In this document: positions 15,345-23,494 of the stretch, piece after piece | Position numbering within the stretch: the first letter of the stretch is position 1 | Layout of the letters: each line of letters opens with the position of its first letter | Virus record (IMG/VR): IMGVR_UViG_3300028382_000002 | Span: 1 to 30,369 of that record | Length of the DNA stretch: 30,369 nucleotides | Source: a virus | Reading direction: 5' to 3' (one strand) | The notes under the pieces: model-generated | What the model saw: the letters and a program-made list of their open reading frames with translations, nothing else | What the model was told of the DNA's origin: nothing | The model's database searches: none | Program-made: the position numbers and the translations under genes

Positions 15345-15797
15345 TTACAGTCCCAGGCGAATGGTCACACCATCACCTGCAACCGCATAGTGAATTGCAC
15401 GGCCAAGTGCGTCCGTCACGGCATCAGCGGAACTGGCAGGGACAGCCTCGAAGTTCGCATCGAGTGCCACTTCCTCCCACTGGTTTATGTCAACCGCCGC
15501 CGTGACCGCATCACGGGTCAGTTCTGCCGCCTCCTCAAGCTGGTAGATTGGCACAGGCCCTTCGCCCTCGTCATACTGCTTGGGCGTGTAGTCCTGTGCG
15601 TGCTCACGGAGCACGTCACCGCGCTCACGTCGTGGCACGACACCGAGAATGGGCTTGCCATTCCCAGGGTCGGCAACGTATGCCTTCTGGTCGCCCTCAC
15701 TGAAGTAGACGAAATCGCCTTCCTCGATAACCTCGCCAGCCTCGTTTGCGTACACGGGGCTGTGCTGTATCTCCTTGATGTAACGTTCAGCAGCCAT
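15345..15797 (-). CDS. Capsid decoration/stabilisation protein (DUF2190-like)
   Basis: The protein has 150 aa and starts MAAERYIKEIQHSPVYANEAG. The plan is typical of small beta-barrel capsid cement proteins: GEVIEEGDFVYFSEGDQKAY followed by GKPILGVVPRRERGD, and later strands (WEEVALDANFEAVPASS) ending in a beta hairpin (YAVAGDGVTIRLGL). It lies between the protease/scaffold and the capsid gene, which is where such proteins are encoded. It would bind the outside of the expanded shell. The fold is inferred from the pattern. Confidence 0.7.
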   Translation of the reverse strand: MAAERYIKEIQHSPVYANEAGEVIEEGDFVYFSEGDQKAYVADPGNGKPILGVVPRRERGDVLREHAQDYTPKQYDEGEGPVPIYQLEEAAELTRDAVTAAVDINQWEEVALDANFEAVPASSADAVTDALGRAIHYAVAGDGVTIRLGL

Positions 15798-15834
15798 GTG
15801 TGTCTATCTGTTGGTATGCGTATCTCGTTGTTAC

Positions 15835-18831
15835 TTACGCCGTGTGCGACAGGTCAAGGACCTCGCCAGGGGCGTAGTCACTGTCGCCCGAGCCGTTGCT
15901 CGCATCAGCGCCCGCTTCGACGCCCGTGGTCCCACCGCCAGTGCCAGCCCCATCGACACCTGCCGCAATGTCCTGGGCCAGTTCATGGCGGTCTTCGAGC
16001 GTATCCAGGGAGAGGTCGAGCAGTTCGTCCTCATCCCAGGCGTCCGTGAGCGACAGAATGTCGTCCACAATCGCCTGTCGCTCATCGGCACGGTACGACT
16101 CAACCTCCTCGGTCAGTGCCTCAAGTTCGTCGACGAGGGCACTCCGCTGTGCCTCAAGTTCGTCACTGAGCGAGTCCAGTTCTGCCGCCAGTTCGTCTCG
16201 TTCGTCACGCAGTTCGGCCACACCCTCGTGTTTCTCTGCAATCGCATCCACAGTCAGGTCGCCAACGTCGATGGCGAACCCATCAGTCGTGTTCGTATTG
16301 TCACTCATAGATTCGGATTTGTGTGTCGTCTCCGTTACTGTCTGTGCAGCATCACCTGCACCGTCCGTCTCGATTGGCGCACTGTACTCCGTTGACTCTG
16401 CAAACACCTCGTTGAGTTGCATCACCTTGCGGTCGTGTGCATCACTGTCTACACCACCGCGTGCACCAAGTGCATGGGCCGCATCGACATTGCCCCGCCG
16501 CAGGTAGCCGTCTCCGTCTACCACGGGATACGACGAGGCCGATTTGGTGTCCTCGGAATACAGGTAATGTTGCTCGTAGTCGTCATTGGGAATCTCAGAC
16601 TCGTCCAACTTGCCGTCACGCAAGCCCGTGAACGAGACACCTGCCACATCCCTATCAGTCGCAAGCCTCGTCGACAACAGGTGTGCCCCGTCAGCGCATA
16701 GCGGTGCGTTCAGGACCGTGGCCGCATAGTCATCAGCCATCTGCTCGAAGATAGACATGCGCCCATCCGAGGTGTCATCAGCCATGACCACGGCACTGTC
16801 AAACACAAAGCCCTGCTGTGTCTCAATCGGGTTTGCCATGTCACCCGTCTCGGTCGCATAGTACAGGACCGCGTACACTCGCCGTGACTCGGCAATCGGC
16901 TGGTCAAACTCAACCCCCGTCGACACCTCCTCGTAGGCGTCAAACGGCCCTGCCCGACCCAACTGCTCGCCCACCGACACGTTCTGTCGTGTGTGCTCTG
17001 CACCCTCATCGTGCAAGGCCACATAGAAGTCCGTGTGGGCAGTCGCCATGTTGACACGGACTGATTCGGTCGCCATCTGGTGCTCGATACCCACCTTGTC
17101 ATACTCCGTCCAGTGGCGGTCCTCAGTCGGGCGGTCCAGGGTGGTTGGTCGCCATGCCGCATCTGTAGCATGGTCGCCACTGTTCTCACGAATCTCCGTG
17201 ACGTGTTCCTGCTTTCGTGCAAACCAGTCCTTGTAGAAGCCCCACAACGCTTGCTGAACCTCGCCACAGCCATGCTCGGTCCAGTCCTCCTCGGACCACT
17301 CCGTTGGCGGCCCCTCGGGTGTTACGTCACCCTCGTGACTGTCCAGATAGTTTGCAGGTGAATACCTGGCTACGTCACCGCCGTTCTCGATAATCGTGGG
17401 CGTCAACTCGTCATCAACAATCTTCTGCCCCATCGACTCGCCCACGCCCGTGCCACAGTCACCGATTGCATCGGCATACTCCTCTTTGGCTTCCATGCCC
17501 GCCTCAACCGCATTCACCACTTTGTCAGGTGGCGTGAGGTCCATGTCCTCCAACGTCTCAGCATCAGCACCTATCGAAGCCACACTGTCGTTGCCAGGCG
17601 GGGAATACCCATCAGGGGCCAAGTCGTTGTCGGCACCACTGTTCAACGCATTGCCGTTTCGCAAGTCCTTCAGAAACTCCTTGACACGAGCCAGTGCCCA
17701 CTGCTCCTGTGACGCACCTGGGGCATGTGACGTTTCCCAGGCTCCAGCCCCACGTTTATACACCTTCTTGAGTGTTGACATGTTGGGACTGTACTCGGAC
17801 TTGTCCATCTCGTTGTGTTCCTCACGGATGGTTTCGATGGACTTGCGCTGTTGCTCGCTAATGTCAATATCCGAGCCATCACCCTCCGTTGAGGCATTAT
17901 CATTGTCCTCATCGTCTGTGTCGTACTGGTACTCGTCACCAAACTTGTCGCCCCACTTGCGGCGGAACTCGCCGTGGCTCGCACACGGCATGTAGATGGT
18001 CACGCCGTTGTCTTTCTCATGACTGTGGGTGTAGTCCTCAACGGCCTCAGCGTCGGCACAGTCCAGTTCTTCAGCAGCATTGGCCGCAGCCTCTCGTGTC
18101 TCGAAACGGTACTCAGCCCGTGCCTCACGGGCCTCTGTCTTGTCCAAGTGCATCCCACACGAGCACGGGCCTGCCGAGCAGTCAGCCCCCACCGCCGCAT
18201 GAAAGCCAGACACGGCATCTGCCTGGTCCACGCCGAGGCCACAGCCGTCCTCACGCGAGCATCGGCCCTGCTCGACAATCGCTACGTGGTCAATCAACAG
18301 GTCACGCTGGTAGGCATCAACGCCCTCTGCGTCCATGTCTGTGTTGTACCAAAAGCCAATCGAGACACCATCGTTGTCCTCAATCCACGACTTTGCCGCA
18401 CCGTCCGTGATGGGCACGTAGGCATCTGCTCGCAGTGCCTCATCACTGCCATCCCACCGTGGCGCACGGGTGAACCCATGCACCTTGTCCACACCATCGA
18501 CGATGCGTGACTGTGGGTGGCCGAGCGTGAGTGGGGCATTGTCCAGTGACCACGCCGCCTGCCGAAGTTCCATTGCAGGCTTTTGCATCGTCACGGAACC
18601 GTCTGGTGTCTGATAGGTCTGCTCGACTGGGCGTGCCGCCGTCAGCGGCATCTTGTAAAAGCGGTCTGTATCAAACGCCTGCTCGTGCGGCGGATTGTCA
18701 ATCTGGACAACCTGTGCCTCACTCCAACTGAACGTGTCCGTCCCAGTCGCGTCCACCTCGAATGGCGTCTGCACCGCCGCATCAACACCAAACGCCCGTG
18801 TCTCACCGCCATGCCGTTGTTGCTCACTCAT
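15835..18831 (-). CDS. Prohead protease (DUF2213) fused to internal domains and a scaffold
   Basis: I choose ATG 18831 (998 aa); a GTG at 18849 is the alternative, overlapping the previous stop. Residues 1-190 match DUF2213 maturation proteases, with LTLGHPQSR (H105), VSIGFW (S157) and DHVAIVEQGRC. Residues 355-390 hold a phage motif (KKVYKRGAGAWETSH, then EQWALARVKEFL). A long middle of unknown function follows. An internal ATG at 16308 (M842) begins a coiled-coil scaffold-like part (LRDERDELAAELDSLSDEL) that could be translated alone, as lambda Nu3 is from C. The usual protease is 200-400 aa, so this fusion is unusually long. Confidence 0.8.
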   Translation of the reverse strand: MSEQQRHGGETRAFGVDAAVQTPFEVDATGTDTFSWSEAQVVQIDNPPHEQAFDTDRFYKMPLTAARPVEQTYQTPDGSVTMQKPAMELRQAAWSLDNAPLTLGHPQSRIVDGVDKVHGFTRAPRWDGSDEALRADAYVPITDGAAKSWIEDNDGVSIGFWYNTDMDAEGVDAYQRDLLIDHVAIVEQGRCSREDGCGLGVDQADAVSGFHAAVGADCSAGPCSCGMHLDKTEAREARAEYRFETREAAANAAEELDCADAEAVEDYTHSHEKDNGVTIYMPCASHGEFRRKWGDKFGDEYQYDTDDEDNDNASTEGDGSDIDISEQQRKSIETIREEHNEMDKSEYSPNMSTLKKVYKRGAGAWETSHAPGASQEQWALARVKEFLKDLRNGNALNSGADNDLAPDGYSPPGNDSVASIGADAETLEDMDLTPPDKVVNAVEAGMEAKEEYADAIGDCGTGVGESMGQKIVDDELTPTIIENGGDVARYSPANYLDSHEGDVTPEGPPTEWSEEDWTEHGCGEVQQALWGFYKDWFARKQEHVTEIRENSGDHATDAAWRPTTLDRPTEDRHWTEYDKVGIEHQMATESVRVNMATAHTDFYVALHDEGAEHTRQNVSVGEQLGRAGPFDAYEEVSTGVEFDQPIAESRRVYAVLYYATETGDMANPIETQQGFVFDSAVVMADDTSDGRMSIFEQMADDYAATVLNAPLCADGAHLLSTRLATDRDVAGVSFTGLRDGKLDESEIPNDDYEQHYLYSEDTKSASSYPVVDGDGYLRRGNVDAAHALGARGGVDSDAHDRKVMQLNEVFAESTEYSAPIETDGAGDAAQTVTETTHKSESMSDNTNTTDGFAIDVGDLTVDAIAEKHEGVAELRDERDELAAELDSLSDELEAQRSALVDELEALTEEVESYRADERQAIVDDILSLTDAWDEDELLDLSLDTLEDRHELAQDIAAGVDGAGTGGGTTGVEAGADASNGSGDSDYAPGEVLDLSHTA

Positions 18832-18845
18832 AGTTGATTCATGTC

Positions 18846-19211
18846 TCACTGCGTTACATCACTGACTGCTGGTAAAATCTCAACCGTTCGCTGTAAGGCC
18901 ACCGCTGACCAATCTGTACCCGCACCGTCATAGCTCACGCGCACCTCCTCTGTTGCAGTGCCCGTTTGACTCACGGCTGTTGCTGGCACCGTCACCTCAT
19001 AATCACTGGCCGTCTCACTCCCATCGGTGCGCGTGACAGCCACATCCCCGTCAGTTGCCTCAAACAACACCTCACCATCAACGCTCGGTGGGCCTGTGAC
19101 CAAATAGTATGCCACATCTAACTTATCGACAGTTGACGCCACCTGCTCCCGCTGTATGTCAATTGGGACAATCCGCGTTGACCCCGCATACACCTCGGCG
19201 TTCCCTGTCAT
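18846..19211 (-). CDS. Beta-sandwich minor virion protein
   Basis: The protein has 121 aa and starts MTGNAEVYAGSTRIVPIDIQ. It contains alternating strands (LDVAYYLVTGPPSVDG, DGDVAVTRTDGSETASDYEV, TEEVRVSYDGAGTD), as in Ig-like or BppU N-terminal domains of appendage proteins. Its start overlaps the end of the FN3/repeat gene by four bases, and its stop lies 14 bases before the protease ATG. The coupling to the FN3/Kelch pair suggests that it is part of the same external appendage. It may be the base that anchors it; this is inference. Confidence 0.6.
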   Translation of the reverse strand: MTGNAEVYAGSTRIVPIDIQREQVASTVDKLDVAYYLVTGPPSVDGEVLFEATDGDVAVTRTDGSETASDYEVTVPATAVSQTGTATEEVRVSYDGAGTDWSAVALQRTVEILPAVSDVTQ

Positions 19212-20227
19212 TGTTCTGCCTCTCCTGAACGGTCTGTCTTTCCAAGTTCGACGATAATTGGGTCACCTTCAATATCCACATCAGCCGTCACACCAGCCTG
19301 CGTTGACGCAGGTGGGTTTGGCACAATCACCCGCGCAACCGCTGTGGCAGTCACGGAGATGCTGACCTGGGACCCTGCAACTGTACGCGACCGTCGTGGT
19401 GCAGTGTCACTGCGACCCCCATGCCTGGCCTGAAAGACAGGCACATGTGTCCGATCAACTGCCGTTTGGGCACTGTCTGTCTCCACAGCCACCGTGCCAA
19501 TGGCCTGTGCCCGCACGGGCGTTATCTCAGAAACACTTGTGTCAATCACCTGCGTGCCCACCGCCTGTGCACGCACAAAGGCTGTCTGTCCAATGTTCGT
19601 GTCCACTGCCGTGGTGCCGACAGTCTGTGCCCGCGCAGGAGCCGTCTGTACAGGAGCCGTTTCAGTAATGCCTGTATCAACACTGCCAGTGCTGATAACA
19701 AAGCTCTGTTTAAACGCTGTCTCTGCAGTCGTCGTGTCCACGGTTGTGGTGCCGACAGTCTGTGTTCGCGCAGGAGCCGTCTGGCCTGCGTCCGTGTCCA
19801 CGGTCGTAGTAATAACAGTCTGTGTTCGCGCAGGCCCCGTCTGCCCAGTCTGTCTTCGCGCAGGCGACGTGTCAGCAACCCCCGTTGCTACAACAGTTGC
19901 AGTAAGATTCTTTGTCCGATCTGTCGTCGTCGCACCAACTGTAGTATCACGACCACTGAAGCCAAGCGTGTTATCCAGCACCGCCGATACGGTATCAGTC
20001 GTGGGGGTTGACTCGCCCACCGAATTGAAGGCCGTGACAGCATACGTATAGTCACCTGTTGCTACGCCCGTGTCAGTGAACGACGTAACGCTATCCCCGA
20101 CAGACGCCATCTTCGTATAATCAGTCGGAAACGACGGACTGCTCGTTGCCGACCGATACACGCGCTGACCATCAACATTACTCGTCCCTGTCGGAGACAG
20201 GCTCCACGACAGTTGTACATCAGGCAT
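19208..20227 (-). CDS. FN3 domain plus 20-residue repeat fibre protein
   Basis: The protein has 339 aa and starts MPDVQLSWSLSPTGTSNVDG. Residues 1-85 form a fibronectin type III domain (GQRVYRSATSS, GDYTYAVTAFNSVGESTPTT), though its first strand lies at the end of the preceding Kelch gene. Residues about 115-265 are seven imperfect 20-residue repeats of the type QTAPARTQTVGTTTVDTDAG, likely a beta fibre shaft, and a C-terminal beta domain follows. The start codon overlaps the Kelch stop (TAATG), so the two are probably translated together or joined by a shift. It likely forms a surface fibre. Confidence 0.75.
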   Translation of the reverse strand: MPDVQLSWSLSPTGTSNVDGQRVYRSATSSPSFPTDYTKMASVGDSVTSFTDTGVATGDYTYAVTAFNSVGESTPTTDTVSAVLDNTLGFSGRDTTVGATTTDRTKNLTATVVATGVADTSPARRQTGQTGPARTQTVITTTVDTDAGQTAPARTQTVGTTTVDTTTAETAFKQSFVISTGSVDTGITETAPVQTAPARAQTVGTTAVDTNIGQTAFVRAQAVGTQVIDTSVSEITPVRAQAIGTVAVETDSAQTAVDRTHVPVFQARHGGRSDTAPRRSRTVAGSQVSISVTATAVARVIVPNPPASTQAGVTADVDIEGDPIIVELGKTDRSGEAEQ

Positions 20228-20787
20228 TACTGAACCTCAGCAATCAGGTTACTTGGTGGCTCAGGTGGCGAGGGTGCGCTGAACTTTACCGTTGCCAGAT
20301 CATCGCCCCCGCCAACCGCATAGATGTTATCATCTGAGTCAGATACCGCGCCGAATTTCCTTCGTCCTGTCGGCATATCAGGGAGACTACTCCACGATGA
20401 CCCATCCCACTTCTCTACCGTTGACTTACCACTGTATCCGCCAAGCACATAGATATTATCATCTGAGTCGGATGTAGCCGCCACAGCATTTCGTCCTGTC
20501 GGCATATCGGGCAGACTACTCCACGATGAGCCATCCCACTTCTCTACCGTTGCCATGGCACGGGGTCCCCCAAGCACATAGATATTATCATTTGAGTCAG
20601 ATGCCGCCGCCACCTCAGTTCGTCCTGTCGGCATATCAGGGAGGCTACTCCACGATGACCCATCCCACTTCTCTGCCGTTGCCAGATCAGCGCCTCCGCC
20701 AATCGCATAGATATTATCATCTGAGTCAATTGCGACCCCCAAGCCATCTCGTGGTGTCGGCAGACCAGGGAGACTGCTCCACGGCAT
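20227..20787 (-). CDS. Kelch-repeat protein
   Basis: The protein has 186 aa and starts MPWSSLPGLPTPRDG. It holds four 43-residue Kelch repeats, each with the core DSDDNIYAIGGG or similar and the linker EKWDGSSWSSLPDMPTGR. Four blades are fewer than the five to seven of a closed propeller, so it may be partial, oligomerise, or be shortened. The C-terminus (PSPPEPPSNLIAEVQ) is the opening strand of an FN3 domain that continues in the next gene. Kelch domains bind proteins or sugars, so a receptor-binding appendage is likely. The copies are almost identical at DNA level. Confidence 0.8.
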   Translation of the reverse strand: MPWSSLPGLPTPRDGLGVAIDSDDNIYAIGGGADLATAEKWDGSSWSSLPDMPTGRTEVAAASDSNDNIYVLGGPRAMATVEKWDGSSWSSLPDMPTGRNAVAATSDSDDNIYVLGGYSGKSTVEKWDGSSWSSLPDMPTGRRKFGAVSDSDDNIYAVGGGDDLATVKFSAPSPPEPPSNLIAEVQ

Positions 20788-20790
20788 CTG

Positions 20791-21102
20791 TTATCCCCGC
20801 GCCTTGATTTCGGTCTTCAGTTGTGGCACAGACTTGTTGATAACGCTCAGATTCGAGAGCGCGTTTGCCAGACTCTCAAGCGCCACGTCACCATCCCCGA
20901 GCGAATACTCCATCGTGACCGTCACAACGGCTTCTGTGTTGAACGTTGTGCCATCATCTCTGGTTCCGCCACCCGTATCGTACCGAGCCGAAAGAGAGAC
21001 GCCACTAATGTTATCAAGATTCTCAACCGAATCAACAGCCGTGCCAACGTCTTGCCACGAAATGTCGTACAGCGTCGTTGACCATGTATGAGTTTCACTC
21101 AT
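20791..21102 (-). CDS. Small virion-module protein of unknown function
   Basis: The protein has 103 aa and starts MSETHTWSTTLYDISWQDVG. It contains a beta part (GVSLSARYDTGGG, TEAVVTVTMEYSLGDGDV) and ends in a helix (LESLANALSNLSVINKSV). A GAGGAG stretch at about 21110-21116 on the minus strand is a good ribosome binding site. It lies 3 bases upstream of the Kelch gene. Function is unrecognised; its position suggests an appendage or head-associated component. Confidence 0.6.
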   Translation of the reverse strand: MSETHTWSTTLYDISWQDVGTAVDSVENLDNISGVSLSARYDTGGGTRDDGTTFNTEAVVTVTMEYSLGDGDVALESLANALSNLSVINKSVPQLKTEIKARG

Positions 21103-21161
21103 TGTTCTCTTGTCTCCTCAATGTACACGAGCGCCGTGGGGCCGTACTCAACTGAGGGCAT
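21099..21161 (-). CDS. Possible 20-aa leader peptide
   Basis: A 20-codon frame (MPSVEYGPTALVYIEETREQ) starts at ATG 21161 and ends at TGA, which overlaps the ATG of the next gene (ATGA) at 21102. It sits in a 70-base gap that otherwise holds only a ribosome binding site. Coupled translation is plausible. The frame is short enough to arise by chance and has no recognised relatives. Confidence 0.3.
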   Translation of the reverse strand: MPSVEYGPTALVYIEETREQ

Positions 21162-21172
21162 ATATTGTTAGA

Positions 21173-21553
21173 TTACTCGCCGCCGAACGTGAACGAAGCG
21201 TTACCCGCAGGCAGCGACGTGCTACCGTCACCAGACAGGTCCGTGTCGCCTGTCGGTGAGTTGTCGATCAGAAACTCCTGTGATTCATTCGGATTCTGTA
21301 TCGCAATCTGGTCGATCACGAACCCGCTCGGTGAGCCAAAGTCAATACTGTCCGTGTTTTCGAGCGTGCTCGTGCCATTCCCATTGTCGTGTGTGATCGT
21401 CCAATCACCACTTGCCGTTGTCGTCTGTGCGTCACTGCTTAGTGTCGTGTCAGCATCACTGGCCGCATTTGCACTGCTCAAGAGATGGACCGTCCCACCC
21501 TGGAACTGTGACAAATACGATTGCCGTGATGCCTGATTGCCGCCTTCAACCAT
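21173..21553 (-). CDS. Ser/Thr/Asp-rich beta protein, minor virion component
   Basis: The protein has 126 aa and starts MVEGGNQASRQSYLSQFQGG. It is dominated by Ser, Thr, Asp and Asn, and has short beta strands (GDWTITHDNGNGTSTLEN, FVIDQIAIQNPNESQEFLID) ending in SLPAGNASFTFGGE. Such composition is common in exposed virion proteins of halophilic viruses. It lies among small genes between the portal and the Kelch pair. No named family is recognised. Confidence 0.6.
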   Translation of the reverse strand: MVEGGNQASRQSYLSQFQGGTVHLLSSANAASDADTTLSSDAQTTTASGDWTITHDNGNGTSTLENTDSIDFGSPSGFVIDQIAIQNPNESQEFLIDNSPTGDTDLSGDGSTSLPAGNASFTFGGE

Positions 21554-21583
21554 GTGTGAGAAGTGTGTGTTTACTGTCTGCGT

Positions 21584-21868
21584 TCACTGTGCGTGCGGTG
21601 CGACGTGGACTGCTACCTCAGTGCCGTGCTCTGCAATCGAACTGACCGTGCCCCGACCCACAACAGTGTGCGCCTGCACGGCCACTGCCTCATCGCCGAC
21701 TGCAACCCGACGCAGATGACCTGGAACAAGCGTTGCCCACGCAAACCCATCCATCCAAATGGGCAATTCACCATCAATATACCGCTGATGGCTGCCGACA
21801 ACCTGGATGTAATCAGCATACAACGTGGGCCGCTCAGACCCCGCCTGTCGAATTTGTTCTGTGCTCAT
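21584..21868 (-). CDS. Small protein of unknown function
   Basis: The protein has 94 aa and starts MSTEQIRQAGSERPTLYADY. It is a compact mixed protein (IQVVGSHQRYIDGELPIWMD, AVQAHTVVGRGTVSSIAEHG). The beta-rich C-terminal half resembles that of the next gene upstream (strands around ...EHGTEVAVHV and ...EHGTELEVRQ), so the pair may be distant paralogues. Function is not recognised. Confidence 0.55.
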   Translation of the reverse strand: MSTEQIRQAGSERPTLYADYIQVVGSHQRYIDGELPIWMDGFAWATLVPGHLRRVAVGDEAVAVQAHTVVGRGTVSSIAEHGTEVAVHVAPHAQ

Positions 21869-21908
21869 TCGCCTGTCTCTCAGTGTAGGATGGCCGTGGG
21901 GTGCAGTC

Positions 21909-22184
21909 TCAGTGCGTGGCCTCAGTCGGCGGGTAATACCGCACGATGCGGTCCATCAACACGAAGTGTGTCGTGTCAGCACCCTCAACGACAAGCGTCT
22001 CATGCTCGTAATCGAAGGTGGCCGTGCCCTGCCGCACCTCCAGCTCCGTGCCATGTTCCCATGCATCGTGTTCCTCGATGACAACGTGCACTTCACCGTG
22101 GTCTGCCACGACCTGTTCGAGTAGTTTGATGTGCCCAAACGCACCCGCCTCTGCATCCGTCTCAGTATCGTCTGTGTCTGTCAT
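21909..22184 (-). CDS. Small acidic protein of unknown function
   Basis: I choose ATG 22184 (MTDTDDTETDAEAGAFGHIK) over an upstream GTG at 22217 whose extension is not acidic. The protein has 91 aa with beta content (GEVHVVIEEHDAWEHGTELE, then ATFDYEHETLVVEGADTTH). The EHGTE motif also occurs in the downstream gene at 21584. Both lie between the small membrane protein and the appendage genes. No family is recognised. Confidence 0.6.
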   Translation of the reverse strand: MTDTDDTETDAEAGAFGHIKLLEQVVADHGEVHVVIEEHDAWEHGTELEVRQGTATFDYEHETLVVEGADTTHFVLMDRIVRYYPPTEATH

Positions 22185-22240
22185 GTTTCTGTTAGTATAA
22201 AAATGGATAGTGACCACACCGCCGTGATGTTGCAGGTCAG

Positions 22241-22489
22241 TTAGTTACCGCCCTCGGACCCATCATCCTGCTGTTCGTCAACCGCACGCAGGTTGTTGAT
22301 GCCCACCACGCCCTGCATTCCAAGCTGGAACTGGTTGTTCAGCGAGCGGATGCCAAGGTACTGTAGGCCGAACTGTCCGAGCGCACCGATAAGCGTCAGG
22401 CCAAGGACACCTCCGACACCGAGCAGCACAAGCTGCCCAACGTCGACCGACGACCCGACCTGTGCCGCGACGAGTAGTGCTTCAAACAT
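22241..22489 (-). CDS. Small membrane protein
   Basis: The protein has 82 aa and starts MFEALLVAAQVGSSVDVGQ. A hydrophobic helix (about residues 18-42, GQLVLLGVGGVLGLTLIGAL) is followed by an Asn/Gln-rich part and an acidic tail. A strong ribosome binding site (GGAGGTG at 22498-22504) lies 8 bases before the ATG, and a TATA-like CTATAAG lies at 22542-22548. Size and single hydrophobic stretch are compatible with a holin-like or virion membrane protein, but nothing proves either role. Confidence 0.65.
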   Translation of the reverse strand: MFEALLVAAQVGSSVDVGQLVLLGVGGVLGLTLIGALGQFGLQYLGIRSLNNQFQLGMQGVVGINNLRAVDEQQDDGSEGGN

Positions 22490-22497
22490 GTATTAGT

Positions 22498-22548
22498 CAC
22501 CTCCATGTACCACTCGTTTTTACGCCTCTCGCCCACACAGGCTTATAG
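22498..22548 (-). promoter_or_regulatory. Promoter and strong ribosome binding site before the small membrane gene
   Basis: On the minus strand a TATA-like CTATAAG at 22542-22548 is followed about 40 bases later by GGAGGTG at 22498-22504, 8 bases before ATG 22489. The spacing would give a leader of roughly 30 bases. This lies in the 76-base gap after the portal genes and suggests a separate transcript for the genes downstream. Confidence 0.45.
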
Positions 22549-22565
22549 GCACACCGTCGTGTGCG

Positions 22566-23494
22566 TCACTCCGAGGACGGGTCCTCACTGGCCGTGGACT
22601 GGCCCTGTTCCATCCCACCGCCATTCTGCCCAACACGCGGGTTGCCACCAATGTCGCTCAGTGAGCCATCTGACGCACCGAGGATATTGTACAACCGTTC
22701 AAACTCATCATCCTCCAAGATGCCGCTCAAGTCCACATCTGTCCACTCAGCCCACTGTTCCTGCAAAAACGACCGTGCCTCTGCATCCGACATGACGAAG
22801 TTGGTCTGTGCCTGCGACACCAACTGGACGTGCCGTGCCATTGCCTCCGCACGGTCCAGTTCAGACAACTTGAACAGTGGCCCCCACTCAAGTTCCAACC
22901 CACTGTTCAGGTCATAATCATTTGCGTCGTAGTCGCTGTACCAGTTCACCAAGTCGCGTAGTTCACTCTCATAGCGATTCCGACGCAGGCGTTCAATCTT
23001 GTTGAAGTAGTTTTTAATGTCAACCTCAGACCCGCTGACCGTGCCAGCCTGCGTGCCGAACAGCACACTGCGCGTCATCTCCGTGGCCGCACAGATTTGG
23101 TCGAACAGCACCGAGTATGATGGCTCAACCTCGTTTTGCTGAATCTTCTCAATCGAACGCACCTCGAATCCAGGCGGCTCCATGATCGAGGACTTGGTGT
23201 TGATATTGTGCATCTGCTGTTCGGCCTCATCCACTTTGGCCTCGTCAGTGCCTTCATCATAGCTGACGACGTGCAACGGAGCCGAGTGCCTGAACAACGA
23301 CTGCATGGTTGCCCAGTTGCCCTTCATCATCGACCGTAGCAAGTGGATAATCGGCATGAGGACCGAATCACCCTCGTAGCCACCCCAGGTGCGGTCGCCC
23401 ACGTCGCCATCCACATCACCGCGCCACGTAATGTGAAACACACGCTGTGGGTGAATCATCAACGGCTGGAACTCCGCCCCACGGTCGTATCAGT
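22566..23494 (-). CDS. Portal protein, C-terminal half (DUF1073-like)
   Basis: This frame is open from about 23491 to 22566. Its first in-frame ATG is at 23462, where it overlaps the stop of the N-terminal half (TGATG). The residues before that ATG (DRGAEFQPLMIHPQRVFHIT) are already portal-like, which argues that the true protein is joined to the upstream half. The rest is typical of DUF1073 portals: the helical stem (LFDQICAATEMTRSVLFGTQ), GSEVDIKNYFNKIERLRRN and a helical C-terminus. As a dodecamer it would form the DNA channel at one capsid vertex. Confidence 0.8.

Noticed and set aside
22190-22206. TATA-like TTTTTATAC upstream of the gene at 22184 as its promoter
   Set aside because: The distance to the ATG is too short for a start upstream of or at the ATG, so it is probably just AT-rich intergenic sequence.
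23474-23482. Canonical slippery heptamer for the portal split
   Set aside because: The sequence C-GTG-GGG does not fit X-XXY-YYZ; only single-codon slippage on the G run is possible, so I do not call a programmed site.
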